A DNA stretch of 64,000 nt from positions 3,107,412 through 3,171,411 of the forward strand of contig JAJEKV010000058.1 of NCBI GenBank assembly GCA_021234155.1, in the 5' to 3' direction. Made by a program: the position numbers and the translations under genes. Below the pieces are notes generated by a model. The model did no database searches. It saw only the letters and a list, made by a program, of their open reading frames with translations, and was not told the DNA's origin. Shown here piece by piece: positions 1-12,931 of the stretch. Every line of letters starts with the position of its first letter. Position 1 is the stretch's first letter. This DNA is from Isoetes taiwanensis (taxonomy: Eukaryota > Streptophyta > Lycopodiopsida > Isoetales > Isoetaceae).

Positions 1-449
1 GATATGGGCGCTTTGCATTTTCAATTCCTAGCTCAACAAGCAAACATTTCTTTTGCAAATGAGAGGAAAAGACAATTGAGTGGTGTTTATATAAATAATG
101 AATTTCAAAGATTTTGTGCCAGAATCTTAAGATTTGGAAAATCTAGTCATATCATTCCTATTTAATTGATTTGGCCTATAAAACTAGCAAGAAACAAGTA
201 AAGAAAACTAGTTTGGCAGTTTGTTTGGTCGAAAATAGGGCTTTTGATTGGAAAATTCAGTCAATTCGAGTCACTCTGCACATTCTGGTGGAATGAAATT
301 ATCATATAAGTTGTTGGTATGAAATAACTTGAGTGCTCGAATTTGCTTGCACCTGCAATTATTTCTTGAAGAACAAATTATGACTAAGTAGAAAGGCATG
401 TTAGGAACTTATCTGGGGAATTATTCATTAACTGAGTCATATCCAAAGA
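1..449. other. gene-free flank
   Basis: AT-rich sequence with no recognisable coding region, RNA gene or repeat boundary. It ends at the left arm of the foldback element. Confidence 0.5.
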
Positions 450-774
450 CTCTAAATAAATCCCCCTTTGAAACCCCTTTGGTTTGGGTGCATATTCACA
501 CGGGGTGACTTCTGGCATCGAGCTGTTGGATAGGCATATTCAATCTCTTTATTCTTTAACTACACCGCATAAAGTTCGCTTAGGGGTATGCAATGTACAA
601 AATTTACTATAATCGTGATAACAAGATTTGTAAAATACTATAAGATTTGAGGTAATATAATTATAGTGCTGATTTTGTACATGCTAAACATAATTTTAGG
701 GGCTCTCGCCCCACGCCCTCATGTGAATATGCAAACCCAAACCAAAGGGGCTCTAAGGGGATTTAATTTTAGAG
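450..774. mobile_element. foldback MITE-like element of about 325 bp
   Basis: The left end (450-507) and right end (about 716-774) are inverted copies of each other over about 55 bp. The left arm begins CTCTAAATAAATCCCC, and the reverse complement of the right end begins CTCTAAAATTAAATCCCC. Both then carry CCCTTTGGTTTGGGT followed by GCATATTCACA. A second inner pair begins TGTACAAAAT near 592 and ends ATTTTGTACA near 682, so most of the element folds into one imperfect hairpin. There is no open frame, which fits a non-autonomous DNA transposon. A target-site duplication is not clear, so the superfamily is not assigned. Confidence 0.75.
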
Positions 775-984
775 TGCCGGATGTAATGGTTTGTGTGTTA
801 ACCTAAAATTTTTTGGTTCCTTCGGCTATAAGAATTGATGAACTAAGTAGAAAATATTTGTAATGATATTATAGACACTATTAAAAATATTTTTATTGAT
901 ATCTATTTATTTTGAAATTTAAAATAGCAAAAAGAAATAGAAACCATGATATAATGTCAGCCTAGTGGCGCGGATCGCTAAAAT

Positions 985-1095
985 ACTATCTATCTATCTA
1001 TCTACTCATCTATCTATCTATTCCATTCATCTATATCTATCTATTCATCTATCTATCTACCTATCTATCTATCTATCTATATCTATCTATCTATC
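985..1095. repeat. CTAT microsatellite
   Basis: About 110 bases of CTAT units, interrupted by variants such as CATC and CTAC. Confidence 0.95.
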
Positions 1096-2215
1096 ATAAT
1101 GTTTAAAGGTTTACTATTGTAGCGACAACATGTCACAATGTTGTTTGATGCATAATCGGGACCGTTAATAAGCATGTCGCCATAATAATGGTGGTGCCAT
1201 ATTCATCTAACACGGATCCAAACCGCGGAAGGTGAGCTAGAGAAAGATAGAGCATCATCCTTGTCATTGAGCCGTGGAGGATGTTAAAATCTCTTGGAAG
1301 ACGATTTGAAAATCCATTTGGCAAAAGCTATAATAGTTTATGTTCCAACTGTAAACTAAGTCCTACAGAATAAAGGTATCATTCCATGCTTACTCCCAAG
1401 TCTCAGTTTCTAATATCATTTGACAAACCGTATATAACCATTAAGATCGTAAATAATGGACCAGTTCCAAGCCGCGGCAAACAACACTAGGATAAATTCC
1501 ATATGGGCCAATAGATAGTTGTTATGCCGATTTCAAATATAAGTTCAAATTGTCCCAAGATAGTATCCAATGGATAGTTTAATATCAAGTATAAGCTGTG
1601 TAAATAAGCTTTAGCTTCATCTTTCACACTTTATTCGCTTACTTCTAAGTAGACACTTAGATACATCTTAAAGTAATTGCATACCATTCTATTCTACCGG
1701 CTCGATGATGTAACAACCTCGTAAAGCAAAGAATCCATGTCAACATATGTCGCTAAGTTTATTGTCATTCATACAAACTTTTCAAGATGTAATGCTTGGA
1801 TGTGCAAGAATATCTCGCATAAAATGAACTTTAAATACTCAAATGGTCATGAAAAACCAAAGACTTTACATATTCTTCCATGCATAAGAATTTTAACCAT
1901 GAAGCATACACAACAATTAAGAATACAATAAAACCTTCCTTTAACCTAATTGCAACTTGTTATGTGGTCGCTACAAATGGCCACAATAAAACCTTCTATA
2001 GCTTTGAATTCATTTGGTGTACTGGAGAGATCAATGGAGTCGAATACCGCTGTAAACGACCACTGAAATAAATTGTACCATAATCTCAAATGATTAGCTA
2101 CTGACTCAAGAAAAATTTCTGCAAAAACTACCTCATTGCAATTCTGTTTGTAACAAAAATGGAGCTTGCTTCTATAGCAAGCTATATGTGTACAATCTTG
2201 TAAGCAACTACCACT
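1096..2215. other. gene-free stretch
   Basis: AT-rich. Only short open frames without recognisable domains occur, including a 128-codon minus-strand frame at 1946-2332 that overlaps the next repeat. A short ACAACAT/ATGTTGT inverted pair lies near 1125-1144. Confidence 0.5.
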
Positions 2216-2700
2216 CCATGAAGAAAAAACTGTGAAAATATACCCGAATGGAAAATAAATGGGAGGACTGATTGGCTTGAGGCAAGAAATGTTCCTAACC
2301 GCCGGGCCGAATTCCTTTGGATCTAAAAACACCCGCTAAGAACTCAAGAATTGATGCTGAGAAAAACTCGACTCTCGATGCAAATCAGACTCACACAATG
2401 GAAAATGTAACTCCGTGACAGAGAATGCTTTCAAAGACTTTGCATACCGTCCTGGACTCCATGAAGAAAACTCTCAAAAATATACCGAATGGAAATAAAT
2501 GAGGACTACCGCTTGAGGCAAGAAACAACCTAAATCACGCACCCCTTTGGACCTAAAACACCCGCTAAAAAACTTTGCAGAATTGATGCTGAGGAAAACT
2601 GACTCTCGGGATGCAAATCAGACTACACACGAAAAATGAACTCCGCATGTAGAGAATGGGCCAAAGACTGAGATTGCATGTGAGAATGCTTCAGTTTAAC
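2216..2700. repeat. tandem duplication of about 243 bp
   Basis: The segment starting CCATGAAGAAAA at 2216 is repeated from 2459. Both copies share, in order, TTGAGGCAAGAAA, a CCTTTGGA block, ACACCCGCTAA, AATTGATGCTGAG, CTCTCG, ATGCAAATCAGACT and AGAGAATG. The copies differ by substitutions and many 1-5 base indels. Confidence 0.85.
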
Positions 2701-4726
2701 CCTAAAATAACTCTAAAGTGAAACATCTCGATGCTTGCATGTATGGTTTATTAAAAAGAAATAGAGAAATAAAATAAAAGGGTAAACCATTGGGGATAGT
2801 GAATTTAGATAATAAAAATGCGGAGTGCACTCTCAGATATAATCGATTATATGCCTCAAGAATAATGCCTAAGGAAATCATATATGAAACCATGTCAAAA
2901 AGCATATAAAATCACAAAAAAAAAATCCCCTGTTATAATGCTAGATATTTACACAGTCAGACTATGGGACTATGTTCACTCCACACAAATGACTCGAACG
3001 AGCTTCTTACAGGGGTGTTTAGGGCGGAATAACCTGAGTGCTCCAATTTCCCTTGCTGTAATTAATTAGATAAATTACCTTTTTACACTATGCTTTTAGA
3101 ACAATGATTATATCAATATCAATAAATTACAACACCAAAATTTGATTTCTATTATCTAATAATCTTCTAAAATTTATCCCTACGGATCCTTTTTGCCAAG
3201 CGCATGTCTTTGGCAATACGGTGACCCTCTTGGCATGAATAGTGCATAGATTCAACTACTTAAAGGGTTGGGTTAATTCTGCCTCCTCTGCTTCTTGGCA
3301 AACCCAGAGCATTATTGGGGTCACCCATAAATCTTGCATAACCTCCCCAATCAACCTTTCTAATGGCGCTCTCCAAATTAAAAGATTCGTGTTTCGATTT
3401 TTTCGTAAAGCTCGGATGTACTTAGAGTTAGGTCCCTGATGCACCGGACTCTTCGGCTCCTCGGGTCGGGATGGTGGCAGGTTGATCTTCAACTATTGGG
3501 GCCACCCTGCTTTCTGGTTGTGTCAAACATTGTAGGTCACCCACTATTTCATGGATGCTTGATAAGCCTTCAGCTTCTCTGATAGTCTATATCTTATTAA
3601 AGGCTTAGGGGATGTTCTCCTCCTGTATATATCTTGGCTGGCTTTACTGGCTTGCGCCATTCTGGAAGGGGGGAGGAGGGAGTTGGTGATGCATTCTATT
3701 TGGGCCGGTTAGGTTCTTCTTGTGTGGTTTCATAATTATTATGACTGTACAAGGTCGATGATCCTGGTGCTCCTTAGAATGGTGTTCTCGATGGCAGTTG
3801 TCCTCTTCCATTTCTTCTCCAACCTTTGCTTTTCCTTCTTCCTCCACCCCCTTCTTGCCTTTTCTTCTTCCGGGGTTGCTCCTTCTCTATTGCACTGCCT
3901 TTCTTCTTTCTGATCCTCTGGTGTTCTTCAGAGGACTCTGTATCCATAATTTCGATTTCCCTCAATTCTTCTTGTGTGGACGGGGAATCTTCATCAGTAC
4001 TGGGGGAGAGATCCATCAACATCAATTAGTGGTGCTTGCGGCTGCTCTTCTTCAGCAGGCTCCTCTGTCTGTCTGCCTCTCGACCTCTTTTCTTCTAGAA
4101 TTCTCTTTTATTGGTTAATGGTGCGCACGTCGTGGAGGGACCTTTGGGCCTTAAGAAGCAGTCTATTTCGTCCATGCCATGTCAAATTGAACAAGAAACT
4201 GACGAGGATTTCTGCTAAATTTCCCTAGAAGTTAGAGATGGCAAAAAAAAAAGAAGTAAGTTCAAAAAATTTCTTATGATTTGGGAGATACTTATGGCAG
4301 GAGTTTTGGGCCATATGTGCGGGCAAAATGCCAAATTTTAAGATGTACAATTTTTAATGGTAACCACCATCATTAATTGTGACCTTCCTAATATGTTTCT
4401 AGAAATTTTAGTTTTCTATGGTTTTGAACTTTTATTGTTATTTTCTGCCATCACTATGAAGTCAAAGTTGGATGATTATTCAACCAATTCCTAGTGGATT
4501 TTGGAGTCCATGATCAATTTTTGCTCCTCATACTAAAAAGTTCTTTTAACACTCTAATTATCAATTTTCTAGTTTATAGCTCTAAAGTACTTTATTGGTG
4601 GGGAAAAGATTTCTCCCACATTTCGAGATTCGAAATTGGAATTCCTATTTCAATTCTTTGCTAGGTTAATTATTCATCTACTAAAAGGGTCATGATCAGA
4701 GCTTGATCTTGGTCAACTTAAGTCAT
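2701..4726. other. unrecognised, possibly decayed interior of the minus-strand LTR element
   Basis: No protein family is recognised. Minus-strand frames at 3256-3492 and 3774-4025 are open. The latter is rich in Glu, Lys and Arg (a KKKRQEGGGGRRKSK segment), as gag tails often are. These frames lie downstream, on the minus strand, of the primer site at 4727-4739, which is where gag would be. The gag reading is inference. Overlapping plus-strand frames at 3722-4228 have simple T/C-rich composition. Confidence 0.3.
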
Positions 4727-4739
4727 TGGTTTGATACCA
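4727..4739 (-). other. primer-binding site, initiator tRNA-Met type
   Basis: The reverse complement reads TGGTATCAAACCA, close to the TGGTATCA-type site that pairs with the 3' end of initiator tRNA-Met in plant LTR elements. It sits immediately inside an LTR end that reads CATCACA on the minus strand. The chromovirus at 26865 has the same arrangement. Confidence 0.65.
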
Positions 4740-4740
4740 T

Positions 4741-6200
4741 TGTGATGCTCCTACATCACATATAGCTACCCGTCGTATGCTCCATATGACTTTTCCCATC
4801 TATGGCCCTGCCGCTGCATGGACCCTCCATCTAACTCGCATCCTAGATGGTGAGTAGAGGACACAAAGGTGTCATCTCACCCCTTCCTCTATGGGCTCCT
4901 ATAACAACGAAAGAAACATATGCACTACTCCGTCCATCTCATATCTACAACATAGCTTTCATATTAACTACAAGTAACAACGACAAGATATCATGGATGG
5001 ATGGATTAGTGCCACCCTTCTCTATGTGCTCCTATAACAGTGGAACTGCTCCATCTATCTCATATAAATAACATAGCATCCATAGTAACTACACATAACA
5101 TGGATCCTACTTAGGCAAACTCAATGGGGAGTCAACTGACAACTTGGATCTCCAGATATAAGCAAAAAAAGTCATGGCAATGCCATTAACTGGTATAGAA
5201 GAATGGCTAGAGTTGACCACTCCATGCATCCCTCATGTGCATGTAGGTTGAAAAGCACTGGACCTCGGCAGTAGCCCATCGGAAGTGTGATCTCGAAGGA
5301 TTACATCTCCCTTGGTCCAATGAGGCAGGTTGAGTCACCTCAAGCAGTGGACATCATTCCAATGATATGTGACTAGAGATCACCAAGACAATACATCACC
5401 CGGAAGGAAACAACTTTATATGCTCGTACTCGACTTAACCCCACCGAGATGATGCATCATTTGGTGTCGCACTCATACTCTACCGACATGCGATGGTAAA
5501 TTATCGCTATACACGAAGGGTCCAACTGCCACTAAACAAGTCACACTTTATACTCCTCATCAACTCCGATACTACGACCAGATAGGCTCCTATGGACAGG
5601 CCATATATAATTGGGAATTATTGGGACTAGCTAGGAGCATCATCTACTAATGGCTACTAGTACCCCTTCCTTATACACAAGAGGTGCAAACAATGATCAA
5701 CCATCAGCATATATCATCCATAACTTGAGAAATAATGTAGACTCAACTAACCCTCATCACACGCAACTAACTTATGGTTAGGGTTCATTGATTAGAGTTC
5801 ATGATTAGAATTGTGGGTTCTAGAATGGCTCTACTAGAGATACAATATGCTAATCTATTTGGAATGCTAATTTCCAGATTAACTACCTACTTATCTTCTC
5901 TAAATACTTGCTTCTGAGCTGCTGCCTTCAGCTTCGAGCGTCCTCATCAAGCTAATGCGCATGTGCTCCTGGGGTGGATGTTGCATGTTTCCATATCGAA
6001 GATGATCCTCAAACTAGAACTGCGAGCATGATGATTTAGGATGGATAGTAGAAGATGGTGCAAAAGTGGGTATGGCCTAGGGTTTGGACCTAAATAGGTT
6101 CGGGTTCCACATATTTGGCATGCTTGGCATTAATGGATGCATCCACATGGCATGGCACTAATAGGGTCGATCCATGTAGAAAATAGGCCTTCATACATTT
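4741..6200 (-). mobile_element. LTR of a Ty3/gypsy element, minus orientation (left edge firm, right edge estimated)
   Basis: Read on the minus strand, about 5580-5700 carries AAGGAAGGGGTACTAGTAG followed by ATGCTCCTAGCTAGTCCC. This is the core found in both LTRs of the 25-36 kb element (TTGGGAAGGGG, then GATGCTCCTAGCTAGTCCC). The distance from this core to the primer site (about 890-930 bases) matches the distance from core to LTR end in the 5' LTR near 26 kb. The outer end is set by that comparison and may be 100-200 bases off. No partner LTR is seen to the left, so this is a solo LTR, a truncated element, or one that continues beyond the window. Confidence 0.65.
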
Positions 6201-6405
6201 TAGATGGCTATTATAACTAACCCCTTCCTCCACCTCATACCAAAAACTAGACGAAACCAAAAGTCATTCAAGACACTTAGACTAACTTTCACCAGTCATT
6301 TTAGATGGCTGGTTATAATCCCCTCAACCCCTTCCTCCACCTCATACCAAAAACTAGACGAAACCAAAAGTCATTCAAGACACTTAGACTAACTTTCACC
6401 AGTTA
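6196..6405. repeat. tandem duplication of about 101-108 bp
   Basis: Two near-identical units start with CATTTTAGATGGCT (6196 and 6297). Both contain CCCCTTCCTCCACCTCATAC and end in ACTAACTTTCACCAGT. The second unit has a short insertion after its first 20 bases. The high identity suggests a recent duplication. Confidence 0.9.
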
Positions 6406-6584
6406 TGGAGGCACTATATCTGGATATTATCCTTAGTGCCAAAGGATTGAATAATGGTGGAGAGCAAGAGAAAAATGAAAATCAAATGAAGATTCAAAGG
6501 ATCTTTGTTTGTTTGAATTGATATAATACATCAACAAGGACTTATGAGGAAGAGGAGAGAGAGAAAACGTGCAATCTGCAGGTC

Positions 6585-7100
6585 AGTTTTATTGTTTTCA
6601 TCATAACTTTTGGTCCGTAGCTCTGTTTCAGGTGAAATTTGTGCCACTTAGAGATCTTCTGCGGATATATAGCTTCTATATGTCCAGATAAGTTTAAGGG
6701 TGAAGACAACAAATATACGGCCGGACTTAGGGTTTTATTGCTTCTGAATGACTTGTATCACTTATTTTCTCATAACTGTTCAACCGAAGCCCTGATTTAG
6801 ATGAAATTTGTGCCAATGGAAAGCTCTCACAAAAATCTTTATGGAGATATTTGATTTACTTATGTTGGACATGTTTTAAGGGTAAAAATTTTAAATTTAC
6901 AGTGGGATTTAGCATTTTTTTCCATGACTTGGTATTACATTGTTTCCAATAACTCTTCAACTGGAGCTCTGTTTTGGGTGAAATTTAAGTCATTGGGAAG
7001 CTCTCAAAGAGATCTTTCCAAGCATATCCAATTTGCCAATGCTTGGCCAAGACTTGAGGATGAAAACAGCAAAATTACAGTCGGATTTAGGGTTTAATCT
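6585..7100. repeat. three tandem units of about 170 bp
   Basis: Three diverged units each contain, in order, a CATAACT or AATAACT block, a CTCTGTTT-like block, TGAAATTT (at 6633, 6802 and 6979), a GGAAGCTCTC or related block, and a GGATTTAGGGTTT or similar end. The spacing of the TGAAATTT block is 169 and 177 bases. No coding frame runs through it. Similar sequence occurs in plant LTR elements, from memory, but no element edge is visible here. Confidence 0.75.
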
Positions 7101-8839
7101 GGGAGCAGATTTGGATTTCTGAGATTGCAGGTCATTCTAGACCTCTCGCGACCCGTTACTAGCCTTTGGGTTTTCTTGTAACCATTTATATATTTTAGTG
7201 TTTTTGTTTTAATGTACTATCTAATTTAATTTGGAAAGAAAAATCTGGACATTTCCCCACTTTAGTAATGCCTCTGGACGTGCGAATGCAGTGAGGAGGA
7301 GAAACCCCAAGCCCATGTTCATAATGTTTGCACGAACGATGGCAATATTTGGCTAAATGATTATTAAACATCCCACCCTTTCGTTTGGGGGTACACGGAC
7401 AACATAAGCGTGGCCGCGATCTAAACCATCAACCTTGGACAAATCACGGGCCCGTCCAGGTGGGGCGGACATTGAAGCGTGATCTCGGCCATCGTCGGTG
7501 AATGATTAGGCATACGGTTTTATAATATAGGATGCTTCTATTAAGTTTGCACAATTTGTTTCATATTGCGGGAGGGTATTCTCGCAAAGGTTAAGACTAT
7601 GATTCTTGTATGGTATTGTATTCAAAACTGCATATTTTAGGCAATTTGAGCAGCTTGCTTGTTTTGGAGGTTTTGTTTCTATTTTAGATAGTTATGGATG
7701 GTTTTTTGTATTGTGATGGTCTGTTGTGGTAACGAAATCGCTCTGTGGCCCGGAGGATCAAATCCTCCAGCCTTGTTTTTCGGGATAAGTAGACAAACAT
7801 CTAATTTAATTAACAATGCTTCTATAAGATGGGGTTGCATAGAAAATCATTAGTATAATTAGACAGGCTAAGGAAAAATACACGCCATACATCCTTAGGG
7901 TTCGGTCACATGATGCCGTCAATAGGGATTTTTCCACGGTGCCGGTAACATTTTTCGGGGTCACGCGTCTATCGGACTTCGAGGTTCCGCGTTTCAAAGA
8001 AAGAATGGAAGCAAGAAAATTTTGCGCCCGATTTTATGATCTGGCGGGGAGGATACATTTGCAAAGTGCTATAAAATCATCCACATGTCTCATCTCTGAA
8101 ATCCACAGTGGCGACAATGCTTCCAGCCGTCACGAGGGCGGCTGAATGGATTGTATCAGCGGTTTTCTTCCACCTTAAATTTAGCATGTGACCTCTTGAT
8201 TTCTATCATTGGCGGCCACCTTGAACCACATTGACGGCATCATGTGACGGACCATCGGTGTTCATCCTTGAGTCTCTTGGTACGCTGCATACGAGCCGCA
8301 TAACACTTTTGATTGTAGCGCATCACCAAAAAATTTGAGTAGATTTTTATGCAAATTTTATACACAAAAAATTTGGTTGGTTGAAATATGCTACTATTTG
8401 AGATAGGTAGGTAGATAGTGACTCTGGTGGCCGCTGTCACCGAGAAAATTTGCGTATCCGCGTGTCGAAAAATCACGAGTGGTTATGGAGTAGATGCTTG
8501 CAGAAGTAGAGATTGATTCTTGAAAAAATTTGAGGGCAATCGAAATGGCGAGGGTAATGCTTGGCGTAAGCTGCGCAGAAACCATTTAACGCATACAATG
8601 TACCGAAGAACGGCGTCTCTATAACCTGCTTGCCGAAGTTTTTGGGCCCATCGTCGTTATCAAAGTGGATGCGGATCGTCCAGTTTCATAACGTCTAGGG
8701 TGTTATGGGTAGCCGGTGTTATAGGCTAATTATGATCCAGATGTCGAGCCGTTGGATCACACTATAAACTTGAGGCGGTGTGTTAGGGTTAAGGGGTCCT
8801 GACCGATGGCAGTTGTTAGGCGAAGATCTTACAAAGAGT
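7101..8839. other. gene-free stretch with one inverted repeat
   Basis: No convincing gene. GGTTCGGTCACATGATGCCG at 7899-7918 (continuing GTCAAT) recurs inverted at about 8230-8253. The two sites enclose about 310 bases and may be the termini of a small decayed DNA element. A GGAGGATCAAATCCTCC hairpin at 7752-7768 resembles a tRNA T arm, but no tRNA surrounds it. Confidence 0.4.
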
Positions 8840-9203
8840 ATGGATCAGCGCCTTGATGCTCCACAAAAATGGTGGGTTTTATTAGCTCTATTTATCGGCC
8901 GCTCTATTTCAGCCTTAATTAAGATCATATTCAAGATCATAGTTCCCGGCATCACAGGATAATTTGGAGTTGGATGTGGCTTAGCCATTTGATCATGATC
9001 TAGAATAGACTGTTTTCAAAATTCAATGGCCGTTTTGGACCGTCGCCTAGGTTAGATCAGAAGATGCTCCACAAAGGTATGGATCGTCGTCTATGGTTAG
9101 GTCGGAAGATGCTCCACAAAGCTAAATTAGGGTTTTTGTAGTCCTATTTATCGTGGCTTTACCCAGCCTTAATTAAGATCATTTTCAAGATTATTCCTGG
9201 CAT
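8840..9203. repeat. diverged direct duplication, offset about 240 bp
   Basis: Units at about 8840-8955 and 9079-9203 share ATGGATC, GATGCTCCACAAA, CTATTTATCG and CAGCCTTAATTAAGATCAT, then TTCAAGAT and a CCTGGCAT or CCCGGCAT end. Confidence 0.75.
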
Positions 9204-12200
9204 TTGTTACTCTGCCATGCCATTTGCATTTCGGGTTCTCACTTTTGTATGGACCAACATGTCTATTTGCCAGAGTTTGCTCTGTAATCTGTGCAAGTTG
9301 ATGTTTAGATGTGGTGGGGTCAGTTCTAGCTTCCAAGGCATGTGCAATGCATTCTTTAGTAAAAAACCTCTGCATGACATGATTAAAAGTTTTATCTAAT
9401 TTCTCTGGTGCTAGCTTTTATATGGCAATTATACAGTGTATGGCTTTTAATTCGTCAACACAAAGGGGGCGATTTGAACTCAATGCATCAGCATATGGCT
9501 ATGACTCTTTTACATTAATTTTTGGAATTTGAAAGACCAAAACATCCCCCTTTTCTATGACGTAGGACAATAGTGGTAGTCAATCCACATTTTGATCTAC
9601 ATACCTTGCTGCTGATGTGTTGCAGAACCAAAAATTCTATATGAAAATGCAGCATTCTGTATCTCTAATGTGGCCAATCATCGCTCCTTCAGCCTGCCAT
9701 TTCCTTCCTAGGTTTATCTTAATCAATTATTATTAGCACATAATATTTTTAAACTGGTAAGAAGCATTATATCTTTGGCACAGGTCAGTGTGGTTCTCTT
9801 TTTGAGGTTATGACTCTGCATATTGCTTTGCTCAACCTCCTAACTTCTCTTGGATTATGGGGTCTGTGATTATACTCAGTATAATAAGGTACCTCTGCAT
9901 AGGCATCCTCTAAGCTTGAGTGGCTAGACATAAGCATCCTCCTAAACTAGTGGCTAGATGGGTATTATAGTTTGGCAGCTTCCCAATTCAGGCAATTGCA
10001 TTAGAATATATTTGTCATGTTTGGGCTGCATATACTCAGTATAATAGAATACCTCTGCATAGGGATCCTGCAACTGTTGACTAAGCTTCCCAAAGTCACG
10101 GATGCAGCAATAGAATTGACAATTCCTCTTTGGAACAGTTAACTATCCATTTAGCATTACTTAATTTGTTTGTTTGAAATTATTTTCACCGGTTTTAGGC
10201 TTAAGCGTGGTTAGCTGAATTATGTTGAAAATTAGTTGCTTGTGTCCTTTCAAGAAGGGATGCCGTAGCTTCCAACTTCAAGAAAAGTCTGTAGTGGACC
10301 CTCAGCCTGCCGTAACCTGTTGCAGTCTTGTCCGCTAACTTTTCTTAGGTATTTTTGTTTGGTGGGTAATGCCTAACTATCTAGTTCTTTCTTGTGTAAC
10401 TTCTATTTTTTAAGATACTTGTTTTGAGGATTTCTTCTTATTACGGTTATAGGCGATATAGAGTGTTATGCATATGTAGGTTTTTGCAGGCAACTCAATT
10501 GGGTGGAAGGATTATCTCTTAAGGGTCTTTATTCTGGTTTAAGTGGAAACCTTGCTTGGTTCTACTGTAAGTGCTTTCTTGTTTATTTCACAGGTTATAA
10601 ATTTCCATAAAAACTCTATTTTTACCATGTATCAAGGCATGACTCTATGAAGAATCATAATAATATTTTTAGGCGACTTATGAAACAAAAACAAACAATT
10701 GTTAGGACTGCTAAGAATATCCACATCCCATGAATTTTGCTGCTTATGACAAGCAGATTTCTTGAATACATCATATTTTGCTCGAATGTTTAAACATGAG
10801 CATAGGGAAGGAGGCACAGAGAAGGAGGACCCTAAGTGAAGTTATTTATGCCCTTCAGAACTTCGTAGGAAGTAAAGGATCATAGATGGCACAGGGGAGT
10901 GCTATTCTATCAGGGGTTCAGAGGGGCCTTACATCTGATGCCTGGAGGCAATTGAACTTGACTAACTAATCGGGTGTGTAGGAACCTGTCAAGCAGAAGC
11001 TACTCAAAAAATTTCCAGAGAATTAGTTCAATTGCTGGTTCGATCTCTTGTGTTTTCCTGTCATTACATAATTTAGCCCATTGGTTGTTCTTTTTTTGTT
11101 AAAACTGACCATTGAATCAATACATGACTTAAATTGAAATTCTAGTAAGAAAAGAAACCACATCTACTAGCAGCTTTTAAAAATTCCTGCTTTTAAATAA
11201 CCATGATATATGATGAAAACAACAAAAGTTGAGGGCCCAGCACAAGTGCATAGTACAACTACATACAGTCCCAGATACGGTGATATGCTTGCACACACTG
11301 TTTAGTATGAGCAATGGTACAGATTCATGTAGATGAGACTGAGATGCTGGTTTCCAGTGGGCAGAGAGGATAAGCTGCTACTCAATAGTACAGAAACAGT
11401 CGAGAGAAATGGCCTCTCAGCCATACAGTCCAACAATGCAATGAGAACATCAATGCTTTGTGAGGGAGATGTCTAAAGATTATTTACATTTAACTTTAGC
11501 TTGTCTCGTTGGGAACTTGAGCATGGAAGCGACACTACTGTGCCAAGTTCACAACAGAGTAAAGTAGGAATTCATTGTTCTAAGGGTTTAATTGGTGAAG
11601 GTTATCATTGTTTTGATTCTATGTTACAAGATTATCTCTTTAAACCACTAGCAGATCATTGCAGATGCATGCTTTCACTTTAAGCAGAGCATGGGAAATA
11701 GATGAAGTCGAGACTTTTTAATAAAATACCAATAGAACCTGATTTGGTGAGTTGGGCTGAATTCTGGGGTGTTCTGAGTGTCACGAGAAAAATTCACCTT
11801 AGATCATATGTTTGATGATATCTGGGCAGATAAGAAATAATTCTTAGAATTAGTTGGGAGTTCTATGATAAACAAATAAAAAAAAGATTCAGTCAATTAA
11901 CGATCATCTTCAGGAAGGCAAGTTGCTTGCTGCTTATGGAAGTCAGGCTTGTTTCAATAAATTAAGATCATGAATAATATTAGGCTGTGCTATTGGTTTA
12001 GTGGCTGTGTTTCCAGCTCAAGGATTATCCAGAAATAAGATTGCACACTCTCTGTGTCTCTAACTGCCAACTGTGGCAAATAAGAACCTCCTTCCTTTCT
12101 AGAATGCTTCAAGTAGTCTGTTTGATCTCTCATAACCTGGGCATTTACAGTTTGTCCCAAATTTTGGGGGTGTCAAATGCGTTTCATGAAGTCATACAAG

Positions 12201-12743
12201 AGTCTTGTTGGAGACTTTTAATGGTCGATCTAGAACTTGAAAGTTCTATTTTAAACAAGCCACTTTTTGAAGGAGATTTATTGACTTCCTAGGCGAGAGG
12301 AAAAAATGTCTTCGGCGAGGGGCATAGGGTTCAATTCTGTCTAACTTTTTTAGGTGCCTTCACGCATTTGTTTAATCTAACTTGCAGAGCAGCATACGTG
12401 GCCGGTCATTATTTCTTCATAGTAATTTTATGTTTACGAGATTAGAAACTTTCCTAATACACACCTTCAAATGCCAAGTATTATAATGATTTAGGACTTG
12501 ACTTTTCATATTTCTTTGATTGTACTCAATTATAGGTCATTAGAACTCTTGTATTTCACAGGGAACTAGAGGTCTTTTACCTTTGGTAGCAATTAAGAAA
12601 ATCAAAGGGCGCCTTCTATGTTTGATGGCACTTTGGGTACAAATGGGATACAGGACATCCCATGTTTTGATAATACCCGCACCATATTATAACATATTCT
12701 ACTTGTGCTTGATAAAGTGCGTGGTTCTCCATGCTCGATCTCG
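9204..12743. other. gene-free stretch
   Basis: Apart from the short repeat pair near 10 kb, no supported gene. Open frames here are at most 83 codons and show no recognisable domain. Confidence 0.5.
9871..10068. repeat. short direct repeat pair
   Basis: TATACTCAGTATAATA followed by ACCTCTGCATAGG and ATCCT occurs at 9871-9909 and 10031-10068. Confidence 0.8.
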
Positions 12744-12800
12744 TAACTTATATCCTAAGATACCACTAGTAAACGTGTGCCCGGCGTTGCCGGGCTAATA
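12744..12800 (+). mobile_element. Helitron-like or other transposon terminus
   Basis: TATATCCTAAGATACCACTAGTAA leads into a perfect hairpin, GCCCGGCGTTGCCGGGC (12779-12795; 7-bp arms, 3-base loop). A similar junction, ACTACTAGTAA followed by GTGCCCGGCGTT, occurs at 54645-54670, and a decayed relative at 13157-13175. Helitron 5' ends in plants can begin TC...TACTA, so a Helitron end is one reading. No Rep/helicase frame or CTRR end was found. Confidence 0.35.
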
Positions 12801-12931
12801 TCTTATGTGTTTTTACTCGACCTTTAACGTCCATATGTGCAACTTCGACAACACTGTTTATTGAAATTGGAAAGAATAGACATCATTTTTTTTGTAATTA
12901 TTTTTGTTATTGAAATTGTCTAATGAGATTA

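Noticed and set aside
3722-4228. Plus-strand frames near 3.7-4.2 kb
   Set aside because: T/C-rich low complexity. If anything here is coding, the minus strand is more protein-like.
7752-7768. tRNA T-arm-like hairpin
   Set aside because: No acceptor stem, D arm or anticodon arm can be placed around it.
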